Shown: positions 26,478 to 33,961, counted from the stretch's first letter. The stretch: 46,849 bases of DNA from Bacteroidota bacterium (GCA_018267675.1 JAFDYA010000120.1:1-46849); one strand, 5' to 3'. Notes: generated by a model from the sequence alone, not told the origin. Translations and numbers: made by a program.

Positions 26478-26852
26478 TTATTGTTTGGCTACTTGAATGC
26501 TGTAGGCGGGTAGGGTTAAGGGTTTCAAGCCCAGCGGTTCTGCTGATCGGATAATCTTAGTCTCCATTCTGGCATTCATTAACCGGGTCTTGGTGTCCAT
26601 ATCTCGCCAACGGAGTTCTTTCAATACTTTCTGCTGCTTGCCTAATTCCCGCTGCATTTCTACAGCTCGGTGGTTATTGCCGATATAGATTACGGTGAGC
26701 AGGGCAATGAAGGAGACATAGGGCATATTGGCCAAAAAGCTTTTGTAAGACACTTTTGCCCAAAGCGCTTTAATGTCCGTCCGAATTTTCTGAACGGGTG
26801 TGAGCACCTCTTGGCCGATTTTCTCCTTTTTTAGTTCTTTTGTCTGATTCAT
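26478..26852 (-). CDS. ftsL: FtsL-like division protein
   Basis: This 124-residue bitopic protein has a charged cytoplasmic N terminus, a transmembrane helix at about 41-58 (MPYVSFIALLTVIYIG) and a short periplasmic coiled coil (VEMQRELGKQQKVLKELRWRDMDTKTRLM), then SAEPLGLKPL. This is the architecture of FtsL, which with FtsB and FtsQ controls FtsWI. Primary sequence is never well conserved in FtsL, so the call depends on size, topology and location between rsmH and ftsI. It overlaps rsmH by four bases (ATGA). No FtsB is found in the window. Confidence 0.82.
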   Translation of the reverse strand: MNQTKELKKEKIGQEVLTPVQKIRTDIKALWAKVSYKSFLANMPYVSFIALLTVIYIGNNHRAVEMQRELGKQQKVLKELRWRDMDTKTRLMNARMETKIIRSAEPLGLKPLTLPAYSIQVAKQ

Positions 26853-27760
26853 AGTTTTTGAGCAATGCGCAGTTTGGCGCTGCGCGACCGAGGATTAGCA
26901 TTTAGTTCCGATGCACCGGCTTCAATAGGCTTCTTAGCAACTGTAGTGAGTAGGGAAGGATTAGTAACCTGGCCAAATTCATTGACTTCATCCTTCCAAA
27001 CCCCACGTTTCATAAAGGTTTTTACCAACCTATCCTCAAGGGAATGAAAGGAGATGACTGCCAAGCGACCATTGGGCTGCAAGCATTGCGCCGACTGGCT
27101 TAAAAAATCTTTGAGTGCACCAAACTCATCATTCACTTCTATCCGCAGCGCTTGGAACAATTGGGCAAAGTATCGTTGCGGATTTCCTTTTACCACAGGT
27201 GCAATTCGTTGCTTGAGACTGTTGGTATCCTTAATCTTTCCGGCAATCCTGCCCTCCACAATATGTCGTGCCAGTTGTTTAGAATTTCTAATTTCTCCAG
27301 CTTCCTCAAACAATTTATGGAGTCGCTCTTCGGTATAGGTATCCAAGATATCAGCCGCTGTCTTTTCCATCCGTTGATCCATCCGCATATCAAGAGGACC
27401 ATCAAAGCGAGTAGAAAAGCCACGTTCCGCGGTGTCGAACTGCCAGGAGCTCACACCCAAATCGGCCAATATCCCCTGTACCCCACCAGCCAAACCTTCC
27501 AAACGAAGGAAACGAGCCAGATATCGAAAATTCTCCCGGATCAATGTAAACCGGCTATCATCAATCTGATTGCGCCATGCATCCTCATCCTGATCAAATG
27601 CAAGCAATCTCCCTTTAGGCCCGAGTTGCGCCAAAATAGCTCGGCTATGACCGCCACCGCCAAATGTTGCATCTACATATACTCCATCCGGAACAATAGC
27701 TAATGCAGCCACTGATTCTTGCAAAAGCACTGAAGTGTGGTAGAATGTGGGAGTACTCAT
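26849..27760 (-). CDS. rsmH: 16S rRNA (cytosine-1402-N4)-methyltransferase RsmH (MraW)
   Basis: This 303-residue SAM-dependent methyltransferase modifies C1402 of 16S rRNA. YHTSVLLQESV at the N terminus, the SAM loop DATFGGGGHSRAIL, LADLGVSSWQFD, GFSTRFDGPLDMRMD and VISFHSLEDRLVK are all hallmark segments. The ATG at 27760 is chosen over an in-frame TTG at 27769 because family members start immediately before this Y-H motif; it lies five bases after the mraZ stop. It is the second gene of the dcw cluster. Confidence 0.97.
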   Translation of the reverse strand: MSTPTFYHTSVLLQESVAALAIVPDGVYVDATFGGGGHSRAILAQLGPKGRLLAFDQDEDAWRNQIDDSRFTLIRENFRYLARFLRLEGLAGGVQGILADLGVSSWQFDTAERGFSTRFDGPLDMRMDQRMEKTAADILDTYTEERLHKLFEEAGEIRNSKQLARHIVEGRIAGKIKDTNSLKQRIAPVVKGNPQRYFAQLFQALRIEVNDEFGALKDFLSQSAQCLQPNGRLAVISFHSLEDRLVKTFMKRGVWKDEVNEFGQVTNPSLLTTVAKKPIEAGASELNANPRSRSAKLRIAQKL

Positions 27761-27765
27761 AACGC

Positions 27766-28233
27766 TCAATCGGCAAAAGGGTTAAACGTTTCATTCTTAC
27801 CTACTTCCTCAGCTAGAGCGCTCAACTGTCCGAGGTGCTGGTTCATGTACTCATTATAAGCATCCCGATCCCAAATCTCTAGCTTGTTGCCTTGCGCCGA
27901 AAGAATCAAATTCTTATCCAGCTTTGCGTAAGCTTTTAGCGTTGGTGCAATAAGCAGCCGCCCGGCAGCATCTAATTGAGTCAAAGCAGCACCATTCAGG
28001 AACACCCGCTTTAATGCTCGTTCTTTCGGATTGAAATCATTGAGCGTATTGATCTTGGCAGAAAGCTTATTCCACACATCCATGGTATATAATACCAAGC
28101 AAGGCTCCAGGCCGCGATTAATAACAAACTGTTCACCACTCCCCTCGGCCAATTGCTTCCGGAAGCCCGCAGGGAGCACAAAGCGCCCCTTTGCGTCCAG
28201 TGCAACTTCATATTCGCCGAGAAAGCTGTGCAT
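27766..28233 (-). CDS. mraZ: Transcriptional regulator MraZ
   Basis: From ATG 28233 the product has 155 residues with two SpoVT/AbrB-like half-domains: LGEYEVALDAKGRFVLPAGFRK and TQLDAAGRLLIAPTLK. MraZ forms ring-shaped octamers or dodecamers that bind TGGG-type repeats and regulate the dcw operon. The frame extends upstream to a TTG at 28272, but the family begins with the M-x-x-F-L-G-E sequence, and the extra codons would cover the box-like repeats at 28252-28291. It is the first gene of the cluster. The C terminus ends with an Asn/Glu-containing polar tail (GKNETFNPFAD). Confidence 0.95.
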   Translation of the reverse strand: MHSFLGEYEVALDAKGRFVLPAGFRKQLAEGSGEQFVINRGLEPCLVLYTMDVWNKLSAKINTLNDFNPKERALKRVFLNGAALTQLDAAGRLLIAPTLKAYAKLDKNLILSAQGNKLEIWDRDAYNEYMNQHLGQLSALAEEVGKNETFNPFAD

Positions 28234-28251
28234 GGGTGATAAGATTGTCTT

Positions 28252-28291
28252 GATTTCCCCACAAAGAAACAAAAACTCCCACTTTCTACCA
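28252..28291 (-). promoter_or_regulatory. Probable MraZ-binding boxes (TG(GG) repeats at 10-bp period)
   Basis: Read on the minus strand, four consecutive decamers begin TGGT, TGGG, TGTT and TGGG (28291, 28281, 28271 and 28261), ending 18 bases before the mraZ ATG. MraZ in E. coli binds TGGG repeats with a 10-bp period, and in mollicutes AAAGTGG repeats; AAAGTGGG is present here at 28285-28278. One of the four boxes (TGTT) is degenerate. An exact TAnnTTTG match (28444-28437) lies further upstream. Confidence 0.5.
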
Positions 28292-28441
28292 CCTACATTT
28301 TACAAAGATTTTATTCACATCAGTGTCCACAAGAAAACACACTCATTGTCAGTAAATTACGACAAACAAATCATCAGAAACACCCTCCAAGAGGGAAACC
28401 ATGTGGATTACTGTGGAAAAACTAAGGATAACCCGACAAAC

Positions 28442-29581
28442 TTAAAGACTATTAGCTATTTGAGCTCTTAAATACCGTCGAAAAAAATAATCAAACAGCC
28501 AAATGAGCAAACCATAGCCCAGGACCAAGAAAGGATAAAAGAAGAAAACAAGGATATAGTATCCATGATAACGGCTAGCATGAATGCCAATCAATCCATC
28601 AATAAATGGATAGGACAATACATAGCAAAGCAATATTAGAAATGGCAGTAGGATGCTACCGAGTATCACCGGCATAGAATAGCGTCGTTGCGGGTGCTGC
28701 CGCCGAAATCGCCCAACCCACCAAACATGCACCAATACTAGAAAAAAACCAACAAGCAAGGCCATTCCAAACGGACTAAGCTCTATTAAAAATTGTGCAA
28801 ATCCGGAAGGTTTGGGTTGAAAGAAAACTTCCAAATCATCGCTAGGTAATTGTGTAAAATGCCAGTTCGCAAAAGAATCCAGATGTCCGGAATGCACTGT
28901 CCCCAAATTGGTACCGGAAACCTTGCGAAAACCTGTCCCATCAAGGCTTACATCCAACCCTCCGAATGAACTCCAATGCCGCGCAGGAGCTAGGGAATAT
29001 CTAAAACTATAGCGTTTCACCCAATCCGACTTATCCTGCCAAACCCTAGCCCGATAACGCACCTGAATCTGATGCGTACCTTCGGATAAATCTGCCCGAA
29101 AGAACTTTAAATCATGGAGCTGGCACGACATTTCAGATTGCTTGCTCCATGCTATCATCACCGGATCTTCTGTGTCTTCTTTTTTTGATTGTTGCGTATA
29201 TTTACTGAAACCAGCTAGGGGCGTGCCTTCTATGGTATAATACTCTCGGGGAACTTCCTCAATTTGTTGCGCTACACCATCTACCCACACTCCAAATGCT
29301 CCCTCCAAATCCTTCGCATAAAACAACAGAGGGACTTGCAATCCAGATAAATCGGAACGAATGGAATAGCGCACAAAAAAGTCTGCAAATTGAAATGCCT
29401 TGTCCGGGCGGATAGTAATGTGCTCTGATATAATATCGATATTCTTGCTCGCAAACGCAGTACTGGAGCTAGTTCCAGGCCGGATAGGAGAAGCCATATT
29501 GGCCCAAACAGGCATCGGCAGTCCGAATAAAAAGAGACTACAGACCAATAAAAACGTCCTTATTAAGAAGTGTCGAAACAT
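28442..29581 (-). CDS. Membrane protein with large extracytoplasmic domain, unknown function
   Basis: From ATG 29581 the product has 379 residues. An N-terminal signal segment (about 5-28, ending VWANM) is followed by an extracytoplasmic beta-rich domain of about 220 residues (YSIRSDLSGLQVPLLFYAKDLEG ... WVKRYSFRYSLAPARHWSSF). Three hydrophobic helices at about 260-280, 303-324 and 340-362 and a basic C terminus (YFFRRYLRAQ) complete it. I recognise no family. An upstream in-frame TTG at 29590 is a less likely start. It lies between the tRNA genes and mraZ on the same strand, more than 200 bases from mraZ, and is not obviously part of the dcw operon. Confidence 0.75.
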   Translation of the reverse strand: MFRHFLIRTFLLVCSLFLFGLPMPVWANMASPIRPGTSSSTAFASKNIDIISEHITIRPDKAFQFADFFVRYSIRSDLSGLQVPLLFYAKDLEGAFGVWVDGVAQQIEEVPREYYTIEGTPLAGFSKYTQQSKKEDTEDPVMIAWSKQSEMSCQLHDLKFFRADLSEGTHQIQVRYRARVWQDKSDWVKRYSFRYSLAPARHWSSFGGLDVSLDGTGFRKVSGTNLGTVHSGHLDSFANWHFTQLPSDDLEVFFQPKPSGFAQFLIELSPFGMALLVGFFLVLVHVWWVGRFRRQHPQRRYSMPVILGSILLPFLILLCYVLSYPFIDGLIGIHASRYHGYYILVFFFYPFLVLGYGLLIWLFDYFFRRYLRAQIANSL

Positions 29582-29723
29582 GTAACACAAGTGTACAAGA
29601 AAACAAGTAATCTTTATTCAAGAATTTGCGCGGCTGCAAGGCTGCAAGCTGCGGTGCGCATTCATTTCCTCAACTGTCAATAGCCGATCTAAAAAAGCTG
29701 CTCATACTGGCGCATCCCAACAC

Positions 29724-29764
29724 AAAAAAAACCTGCAACACATCGGGGGGATGCTCGTTGCAGG
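29724..29764 (-). terminator. Rho-independent terminator of the tRNA unit
   Basis: On the minus strand CCTGCAAC (29764-29757) pairs with GTTGCAGG (29739-29732). The loop contains a further GCATC/GATGT pairing, and a run of eight T follows. It starts three bases after the CCA end of tRNA-Arg. Confidence 0.85.
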
Positions 29765-29766
29765 TC

Positions 29767-29841
29767 TGGTGGCTTCGCCAGGAATCGAACCTGGATCTGG
29801 AGCTTCGGAAACTCTTATACTATCCATTGTACTACGAAGCC
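29767..29841 (-). tRNA. tRNA-Arg (anticodon CCG)
   Basis: The cloverleaf is complete on the minus strand: acceptor GGCTTCG/CGAAGCC, D stem GTAC/GTAT, anticodon loop TTCCGAA with CCG at positions 34-36, T stem CCAGG/CCTGG with loop TTCGATT. Discriminator A is followed by an encoded CCA (29769-29767). It decodes CGG. The anticodon stem has one mismatch at its outer pair. Because the next gene tRNA-Glu has no encoded CCA, the CCA here could be fortuitous. Confidence 0.93.
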
Positions 29842-29844
29842 GCT

Positions 29845-29916
29845 AAAAAAAGAAAGTCAAAAGGGAAAAGTAAAACCAAGATCTCGGCCCCAACTTTTCA
29901 TTCCTTTTGACTTTCT
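29845..29916 (-). terminator. Long hairpin with T-run between tRNA-Glu and tRNA-Arg
   Basis: Perfect 14-bp arms (29851-29864 and 29903-29916, AGAAAGTCAAAAGG and its complement) extend, after a three-base bulge, into a further 7-bp pairing (GAAAAGT 29865-29871 / ACTTTTC 29893-29899). In the minus-strand transcript the hairpin is followed by six to seven T, ending four bases before tRNA-Arg. It has the form of an intrinsic terminator but stands inside a two-tRNA unit; processing site or attenuator are alternatives. Confidence 0.6.
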
Positions 29917-29922
29917 AACTCG

Positions 29923-29994
29923 TACGGCGTACGGGAATCGAACCCGTTATTCCACCGTGAAAGGGTGGCGTATTAACCGGTTTACCAACGCCGC
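29923..29994 (-). tRNA. tRNA-Glu (anticodon TTC)
   Basis: Minus-strand cloverleaf: acceptor GCGGCGT/ACGCCGT (G-U at 1-72), a weak D stem GTA/TAC, anticodon stem CCACC/GGTGG with loop CTTTCAC (TTC at 34-36), T stem ACGGG/CCCGT with loop TTCGATT, discriminator A. CCA is not encoded (CGA follows). It is the first gene of the unit, 20 bases after a strong promoter. Confidence 0.94.
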
Positions 29995-30013
29995 GTTAAT
30001 CACTTTGGGAGCG

Positions 30014-30044
30014 CAAAGATACATATCCTTCCCAAACTGCCAAA
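30014..30044 (-). promoter_or_regulatory. Promoter of the tRNA-Glu/tRNA-Arg unit
   Basis: TTTG (30044-30041), 19 bases, then TATCTTTG (30021-30014): both elements and the spacing fit the Bacteroidota consensus TTTG-N19-TAnnTTTG. The predicted start near 30007 lies 13 bases before the tRNA-Glu 5' end. Confidence 0.78.
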
Positions 30045-30060
30045 TCTTTCTTCAATTTAT

Positions 30061-30828
30061 TTATTTTGCAACCATTGCAGAAACGATGCCAAGGAATTCA
30101 TCTGCTTTCAGTGCTGCACCACCAATCAAACCACCGTCCACATCTGCACCTGCAAAGATCTCGGCTGCATTGCCGGGCTTACAAGAGCCTCCGTATAGGA
30201 TAGACATTTCGTTGGCGATTTCGGAACCAAAATGACTAGCCACTGTTGCCCGAATATGTGCGTGCATTTCTTGAGCTTGCGCTGCACTAGCAGTACGACC
30301 GGTACCAATAGCCCAAATCGGCTCATAGGCAATCGCCACTTGACTGATATCCGCTGCACTTAGATGAAAAAGACCTGCTTGAATCTGTGCTGCTACAAAA
30401 TCATTCTGTTGGTTCGCATCCCGAATTTCTAAAGCTTCACCACAGCAAAAAATTGGCTTCAAGCCTACGCTCAGTGCAGCATTCATTTTCTTTACCAACA
30501 ACGCATCATGCTCTCCATTGTATTCCCTGCGTTCCGAATGTCCGATCAATACATACTCGGCACCAGCAGCTTGAAGCATTGTAGGGCTCACTTCGCCGGT
30601 ATAAGCACCATTCATCTCATGATGCACATTCTGTGCGCCACAAAACACGTGGGCGACACCACTTAGCTGCTTTGCTGTTTCGGGAATATTAAGAAAGGCT
30701 GGCGCTAGGACAACGATCTTGTTTTCGCTCAACAGTGGCATTCCGGCCAATACATCTGCTACCAGCGCCTGGCCTTCGCTCAGGTTTTTATTCATCTTCC
30801 AATTGCCCGCTACAATTTGTTTGCGCAT
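30061..30828 (-). CDS. tpiA: Triosephosphate isomerase
   Basis: This 255-residue TIM-barrel glycolytic enzyme interconverts dihydroxyacetone phosphate and glyceraldehyde 3-phosphate. Catalytic residues are all present: K11 in GNWKMN, H97 in IGHSERR and E169 in AYEPIWAIGTG. The phosphate-binding YGGSCKPGNA and DGGLIGGAAL segments are also intact. The length is standard. A TAACTTGC element 25 bases upstream of the ATG (30860-30853) resembles a -7 box. The gene ends 17 bases before the tRNA promoter. The stretch upstream (30829-31012) holds no gene. Confidence 0.98.
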   Translation of the reverse strand: MRKQIVAGNWKMNKNLSEGQALVADVLAGMPLLSENKIVVLAPAFLNIPETAKQLSGVAHVFCGAQNVHHEMNGAYTGEVSPTMLQAAGAEYVLIGHSERREYNGEHDALLVKKMNAALSVGLKPIFCCGEALEIRDANQQNDFVAAQIQAGLFHLSAADISQVAIAYEPIWAIGTGRTASAAQAQEMHAHIRATVASHFGSEIANEMSILYGGSCKPGNAAEIFAGADVDGGLIGGAALKADEFLGIVSAMVAK

Positions 30829-31012
30829 TTCAATAAATTTTTAATTGAGGGCGCAAGTTAGCGTCTTGGCGAATTAGAAAAGTTGATTGTTAGCGGCAAA
30901 GAAGATAGGTTTCACTTCCACACCACGATATCCAAATTGCTTTGTCTATCGGCCACGATGAAGATCTACTGAAAAATCTAAGATAACGACATCCTCAAGG
31001 AAAGGATCTTTG

Positions 31013-32224
31013 TCAACTATCGCTCCTAAACATGAGCAGGCGGGAGCTTTGGGTATTATCAAAAACCGACTCAAAGACTTTGCGGTCCAAAATGGACAAG
31101 CTTTTACCTCGCCGAGCCATCATCCTATCGGCGGTTTTCATGGCTTGCGGCAATTGATAGGTCGTCATTTGCTCCGGCCCGCCCCAAGTGAAAGAAGGAA
31201 TGAATTTTTCCGGAAAATCTCCACCCCAAATATTGCAGGACACACCAACGACGGTACCGGTATTGAACATGGTATTGATCCCACATTTGCTATGGTCGCC
31301 CATCATCAGCCCACAAAAGCTTAGCCCAGTAGCCACTGTACCGGAGGCTGCCTCATCCCATACTTTGACCACATCATAGTTATTCTTCAGGTTGGAGGCA
31401 TTCGTATCTGCGCCCAAATTGCACCATTCGCCGATCACTGCATTCCCCAAAAATCCATCGTGCCCCTTATTGCTATATCCGAAAAAGACGACATTGCTTA
31501 CTTCGCCGCCCACTTTGCATTCCGGGCCAATGGTTGTGCCACCATATACTTTGGCGCCCATCTTTAGTGTGGCATGATCACAGAGTGCAAATGCACCACG
31601 AATCATACAACCTTCCATCACCTCCGCAGCTACACCAATATACACAGGGCCAGTGGTGGCATTGATAATAGTGCCGGGCTGAATGATGGCTCCTTCTTCA
31701 AAAAAATACTCGTCGCCACTTACCACTACCCCCGCTGGGATGGGTTGTGAGGTCCGGCCAGTACTCAAGATTTCAAAATCATGGACAATCATCCGTTCAT
31801 TCATTGAAAATATCTCCCAAGGCCGTTTAAGTACTTCAATTTCGGACGCATACAAATGAGCGGCTATCGCGTTAGCCATACCTTCGAGTGAATGAAAATC
31901 CGGAACAGCTTTCGGTAGGCGAACTGCGAGTAATTGTTCCTCTTTCCAAAGTGCGGTAGCTGGTGCCAAATTTTTTATCGCCTGCACCAATTCTTCTGAT
32001 GCAAAAAGCCCCCCTAAAACGAACAAAAAATCTGAACCTACCAAAGGCTCGTCGGAACGCATCAAATAGTCCGCAGTGAGTGTACTGCTGGAATTAAGAC
32101 CTAGCATCCTTTCCCATCGTTGCCGCATAGTAAGGATACCGCAGCGAATATCCGCTACAGCCCGCGTGTGTGTAAAGGGGAAAAGCGCATTTCTGGAAGT
32201 GTCGTCAAAAAGTATCAGGTGCAT
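31013..32224 (-). CDS. GlmU-like putative sugar-nucleotide/acyl transferase
   Basis: This 403-residue protein is of the type annotated as GlmU family in Bacteroidota. The N-terminal half (MHLILFDDTSRNALFPFTHTRAVADIRCGILTMRQRWE) resembles a nucleotidyltransferase fold but has no canonical G-x-G-T-R-M pyrophosphorylase loop. The C-terminal half (about 190-375) is a left-handed beta helix of hexapeptide repeats (IIQPGTIINATTGPVYIGVAAEVMEG ... ), as in acyltransferases, with IGEWCNLGADTNASNLKNNY and MMGDHSKCGINTMFN resembling the acetyl-CoA-binding coils of GlmU. The ATG at 32224 is chosen because the frame's earlier ATG at 32245 lies inside the rpmE2 terminator hairpin. Substrate unknown; an envelope-sugar role is inferred. 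Confidence 0.8.
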   Translation of the reverse strand: MHLILFDDTSRNALFPFTHTRAVADIRCGILTMRQRWERMLGLNSSSTLTADYLMRSDEPLVGSDFLFVLGGLFASEELVQAIKNLAPATALWKEEQLLAVRLPKAVPDFHSLEGMANAIAAHLYASEIEVLKRPWEIFSMNERMIVHDFEILSTGRTSQPIPAGVVVSGDEYFFEEGAIIQPGTIINATTGPVYIGVAAEVMEGCMIRGAFALCDHATLKMGAKVYGGTTIGPECKVGGEVSNVVFFGYSNKGHDGFLGNAVIGEWCNLGADTNASNLKNNYDVVKVWDEAASGTVATGLSFCGLMMGDHSKCGINTMFNTGTVVGVSCNIWGGDFPEKFIPSFTWGGPEQMTTYQLPQAMKTADRMMARRGKSLSILDRKVFESVFDNTQSSRLLMFRSDS

Positions 32225-32225
32225 A

Positions 32226-32256
32226 AACAAAAAAAATCCCGACAAAAGTCGGGATT
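32226..32256 (-). terminator. Rho-independent terminator after rpmE2
   Basis: On the minus strand AATCCCGAC (32256-32248) and GTCGGGATT (32243-32235) form a 9-bp stem with a TTTT loop, followed by a T-run to 32229. It sits 22 bases after the rpmE2 stop and ends just before the ATG of the next gene. Confidence 0.85.
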
Positions 32257-32278
32257 ATACGAGGTATTAAAAAGATGA

Positions 32279-32533
32279 TTATTTGGTCTTTTTTGCGTAG
32301 CGATTGCGGAATTTTTCAATACGGCCTGCAGTATCTACAAACATGCTCTTACCGGTGTAGAATGGATGGCTCATGTGGGAGATTTCCACCTTTACGAGTG
32401 GGTATTCGTTACCGTCTTCCCATTGAATGGTTTCGCTTGTGTTTGCTGTAGAGCGAGTCAGGAAGGCATAGTCGTTACTCATGTCTTTGAACACGACCAT
32501 ACGGAAATTCTTAGGATGGATGTCTTTTTTCAT
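32279..32533 (-). CDS. rpmE2: Ribosomal protein bL31, type B
   Basis: This 84-residue protein begins [29 protein letters not shown] and contains the conserved [35 protein letters not shown]. It lacks the CxxC zinc ligands of type A L31 and has the internal insertion of the zinc-independent type B form. Bacteroidota commonly carry this form as the housekeeping copy. It has its own promoter (32596-32624) and terminator, so it forms a single-gene unit. Confidence 0.97.
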   Translation of the reverse strand: MKKDIHPKNFRMVVFKDMSNDYAFLTRSTANTSETIQWEDGNEYPLVKVEISHMSHPFYTGKSMFVDTAGRIEKFRNRYAKKTK

Positions 32534-32595
32534 TTTGATTATTGATGTGCATGGGGCCGGCCATGCGATGAAGGCATTAAAAAATTAAAGGGCTG

Positions 32596-32624
32596 CAAAG
32601 GTAAGGGTTCTCTTGTAAATTCAA
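32596..32624 (-). promoter_or_regulatory. Promoter of rpmE2
   Basis: TACCTTTG (32603-32596) is an exact TAnnTTTG match, and TTG lies 18 bases upstream (32624-32622). The predicted start near 32589 gives a leader of about 55 bases. Confidence 0.65.
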
Positions 32625-33157
32625 TGCTTTTTCTTAAGCAATTTGTCGATATCTACCGAAGGATCTGCTCCCATGGTATATTTAGCAATGATTTTACCAT
32701 CCGGCCCAAGTAGAAATGATTGTGGAATAAACTGAACGCCATAAATCTGTGCTCCTTTACTATTCCAGGAACCCAAATCGCTCATATGATAGGGCCAAGT
32801 TAATTTGTCTTGTTCGATGGCGGCCACCCAGGCTTCTTTATTCTTATCAAGGGAGACACTCAGGATCGTAAATCCTTTCTTTGCTGTTGGAAATTTTGCG
32901 TCTTTATACTTTTCATAAAGAGCTACTAGCTCCGGCGATGCTCTCCGGCAAGGGCCGCACCAAGAAGCCCAAAAATCAAGTAGCACTACTCTACCCTTTG
33001 TGATTTCCGAGAGTTTCAAAGTCTTGCCTTCCGGATTTGGAAAGGCCAATTCAGGTGCCTTCTGGCCAACACTCATTTTTGTATTGGAATACTCCTGGGC
33101 TTGCGTATGGAATGTGAACGCCAACAAGGCTACACACGCGACAATGATTTGTTTCAT
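32621..33157 (-). CDS. Periplasmic TlpA-family thioredoxin-like protein
   Basis: This 178-residue protein has a signal peptide (1-20, TQA/QE) and an AhpC-TSA/Redoxin-type thioredoxin fold: VGQKAPELAFPNPEGKTLKLSE, the redox motif WASWCGPCR with C67 and C70, and the cis-proline segment FIPQSF. Such proteins reduce or exchange disulfides in periplasmic partners, for example in cytochrome c maturation. No partner is encoded next to it. A TATCTTGC element (33191-33184) about 27 bases before the ATG could serve as promoter. The MBL-fold gene precedes it by 36 bases in the same direction. Confidence 0.92.
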   Translation of the reverse strand: MKQIIVACVALLAFTFHTQAQEYSNTKMSVGQKAPELAFPNPEGKTLKLSEITKGRVVLLDFWASWCGPCRRASPELVALYEKYKDAKFPTAKKGFTILSVSLDKNKEAWVAAIEQDKLTWPYHMSDLGSWNSKGAQIYGVQFIPQSFLLGPDGKIIAKYTMGADPSVDIDKLLKKKH

Positions 33158-33193
33158 TTTCTGGAATTAAGTAAAATTTTGGGGCAAGATAAG

Positions 33194-33961
33194 TCAATCA
33201 GGAAAGTGAAGCGTCAGGCCATCGTAAGCTAAACACATGCCGGAAGGGAGTGCACTACTGACTGTTTCATGCAAGCCAAGCTGATGAGAGATGTGGGTAA
33301 AGTAGGTATTGGGTGCAGCAATATCCTTTGCTACTTCTATGGCTTCGGCAAGTGTAAAATGAGAGATATGCGCCTCTGTTCGCAGGGCATTCAGCACAAT
33401 CGTGTTGCTTCCGCGCATTTTATCTCGTTCTTCAGGAGCAATGAAATTGGCATCTGTAATGTAGCTAAATGCGCCAATCCTGAAGCCTAAGACTTCCATT
33501 TTATAATGCTTCACAAGCACTGGAAGGATTTCTAGGTCCCCAATGCGAAAGATTTGGCTCCCAATCTCATGAAGTTGTAACTGTGGGATACCGGGGTAGC
33601 TCGCATTTTCAAAGACATAAGCAAACTCTCTTCTTAGCGCGGCTTGGGTTTCTTGGGTTGCCCAAATATCCATCGGCTTATTTTGATGATAGTTATAAGC
33701 TCGGACATCATCCAGACCCGCTATATGATCCTTATGACCATGAGTAAAAATGATGGCGTCTAGTTTGTCCACCTTTGCCCGTAGCATCTGGTATCGAAAG
33801 TCAGGACCGGTATCTATCACGATACTGGTATTTTTGCTTTGCACCCAAATGGAGCAACGAAGTCGTTTATTTTCGGTACTTATAGCCATACATACGGGAC
33901 AATGGCAACCAATGACTGGCACTCCTTGAGAGGTACCTGTTCCTAGGAATGTAACGGTCAT
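33194..33961 (-). CDS. PhnP-like metallo-beta-lactamase-fold phosphodiesterase
   Basis: The 255-residue protein begins MTVTFLGTGTSQGVPVIGC. The motif GCHCPVC (C19, C21, C24) is the structural zinc site of PhnP-type enzymes, and THGHKDHIAG (H74, H76, D78, H79) is the catalytic di-metal motif. IDTGPDFRYQML, SYITDAN and THISHQLGLH supply the remaining ligands. PhnP hydrolyses cyclic phosphates such as 5-phosphoribosyl 1,2-cyclic phosphate, but no phosphonate genes occur here, so the natural substrate in this organism is unknown. It is cytoplasmic, with no signal peptide. Confidence 0.88.
   Translation of the reverse strand: MTVTFLGTGTSQGVPVIGCHCPVCMAISTENKRLRCSIWVQSKNTSIVIDTGPDFRYQMLRAKVDKLDAIIFTHGHKDHIAGLDDVRAYNYHQNKPMDIWATQETQAALRREFAYVFENASYPGIPQLQLHEIGSQIFRIGDLEILPVLVKHYKMEVLGFRIGAFSYITDANFIAPEERDKMRGSNTIVLNALRTEAHISHFTLAEAIEVAKDIAAPNTYFTHISHQLGLHETVSSALPSGMCLAYDGLTLHFPD

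Noticed and set aside
28383-28395. Hairpin CCCTC-CAA-GAGGG after the unknown membrane gene
   Set aside because: Five-bp stem with a weak T-stretch (TGTTTCTG) is too weak to call a terminator.
29626-29661. Short direct repeats GGCTGCAA and a GCGC...GCGC inverted repeat
   Set aside because: The pairing is only five bases and the repeats are too short and imperfect to call an element.
29626-29910. Plus-strand open frame of 94 codons
   Set aside because: It reads through a terminator, the whole of tRNA-Arg and the inter-tRNA hairpin on the opposite strand.
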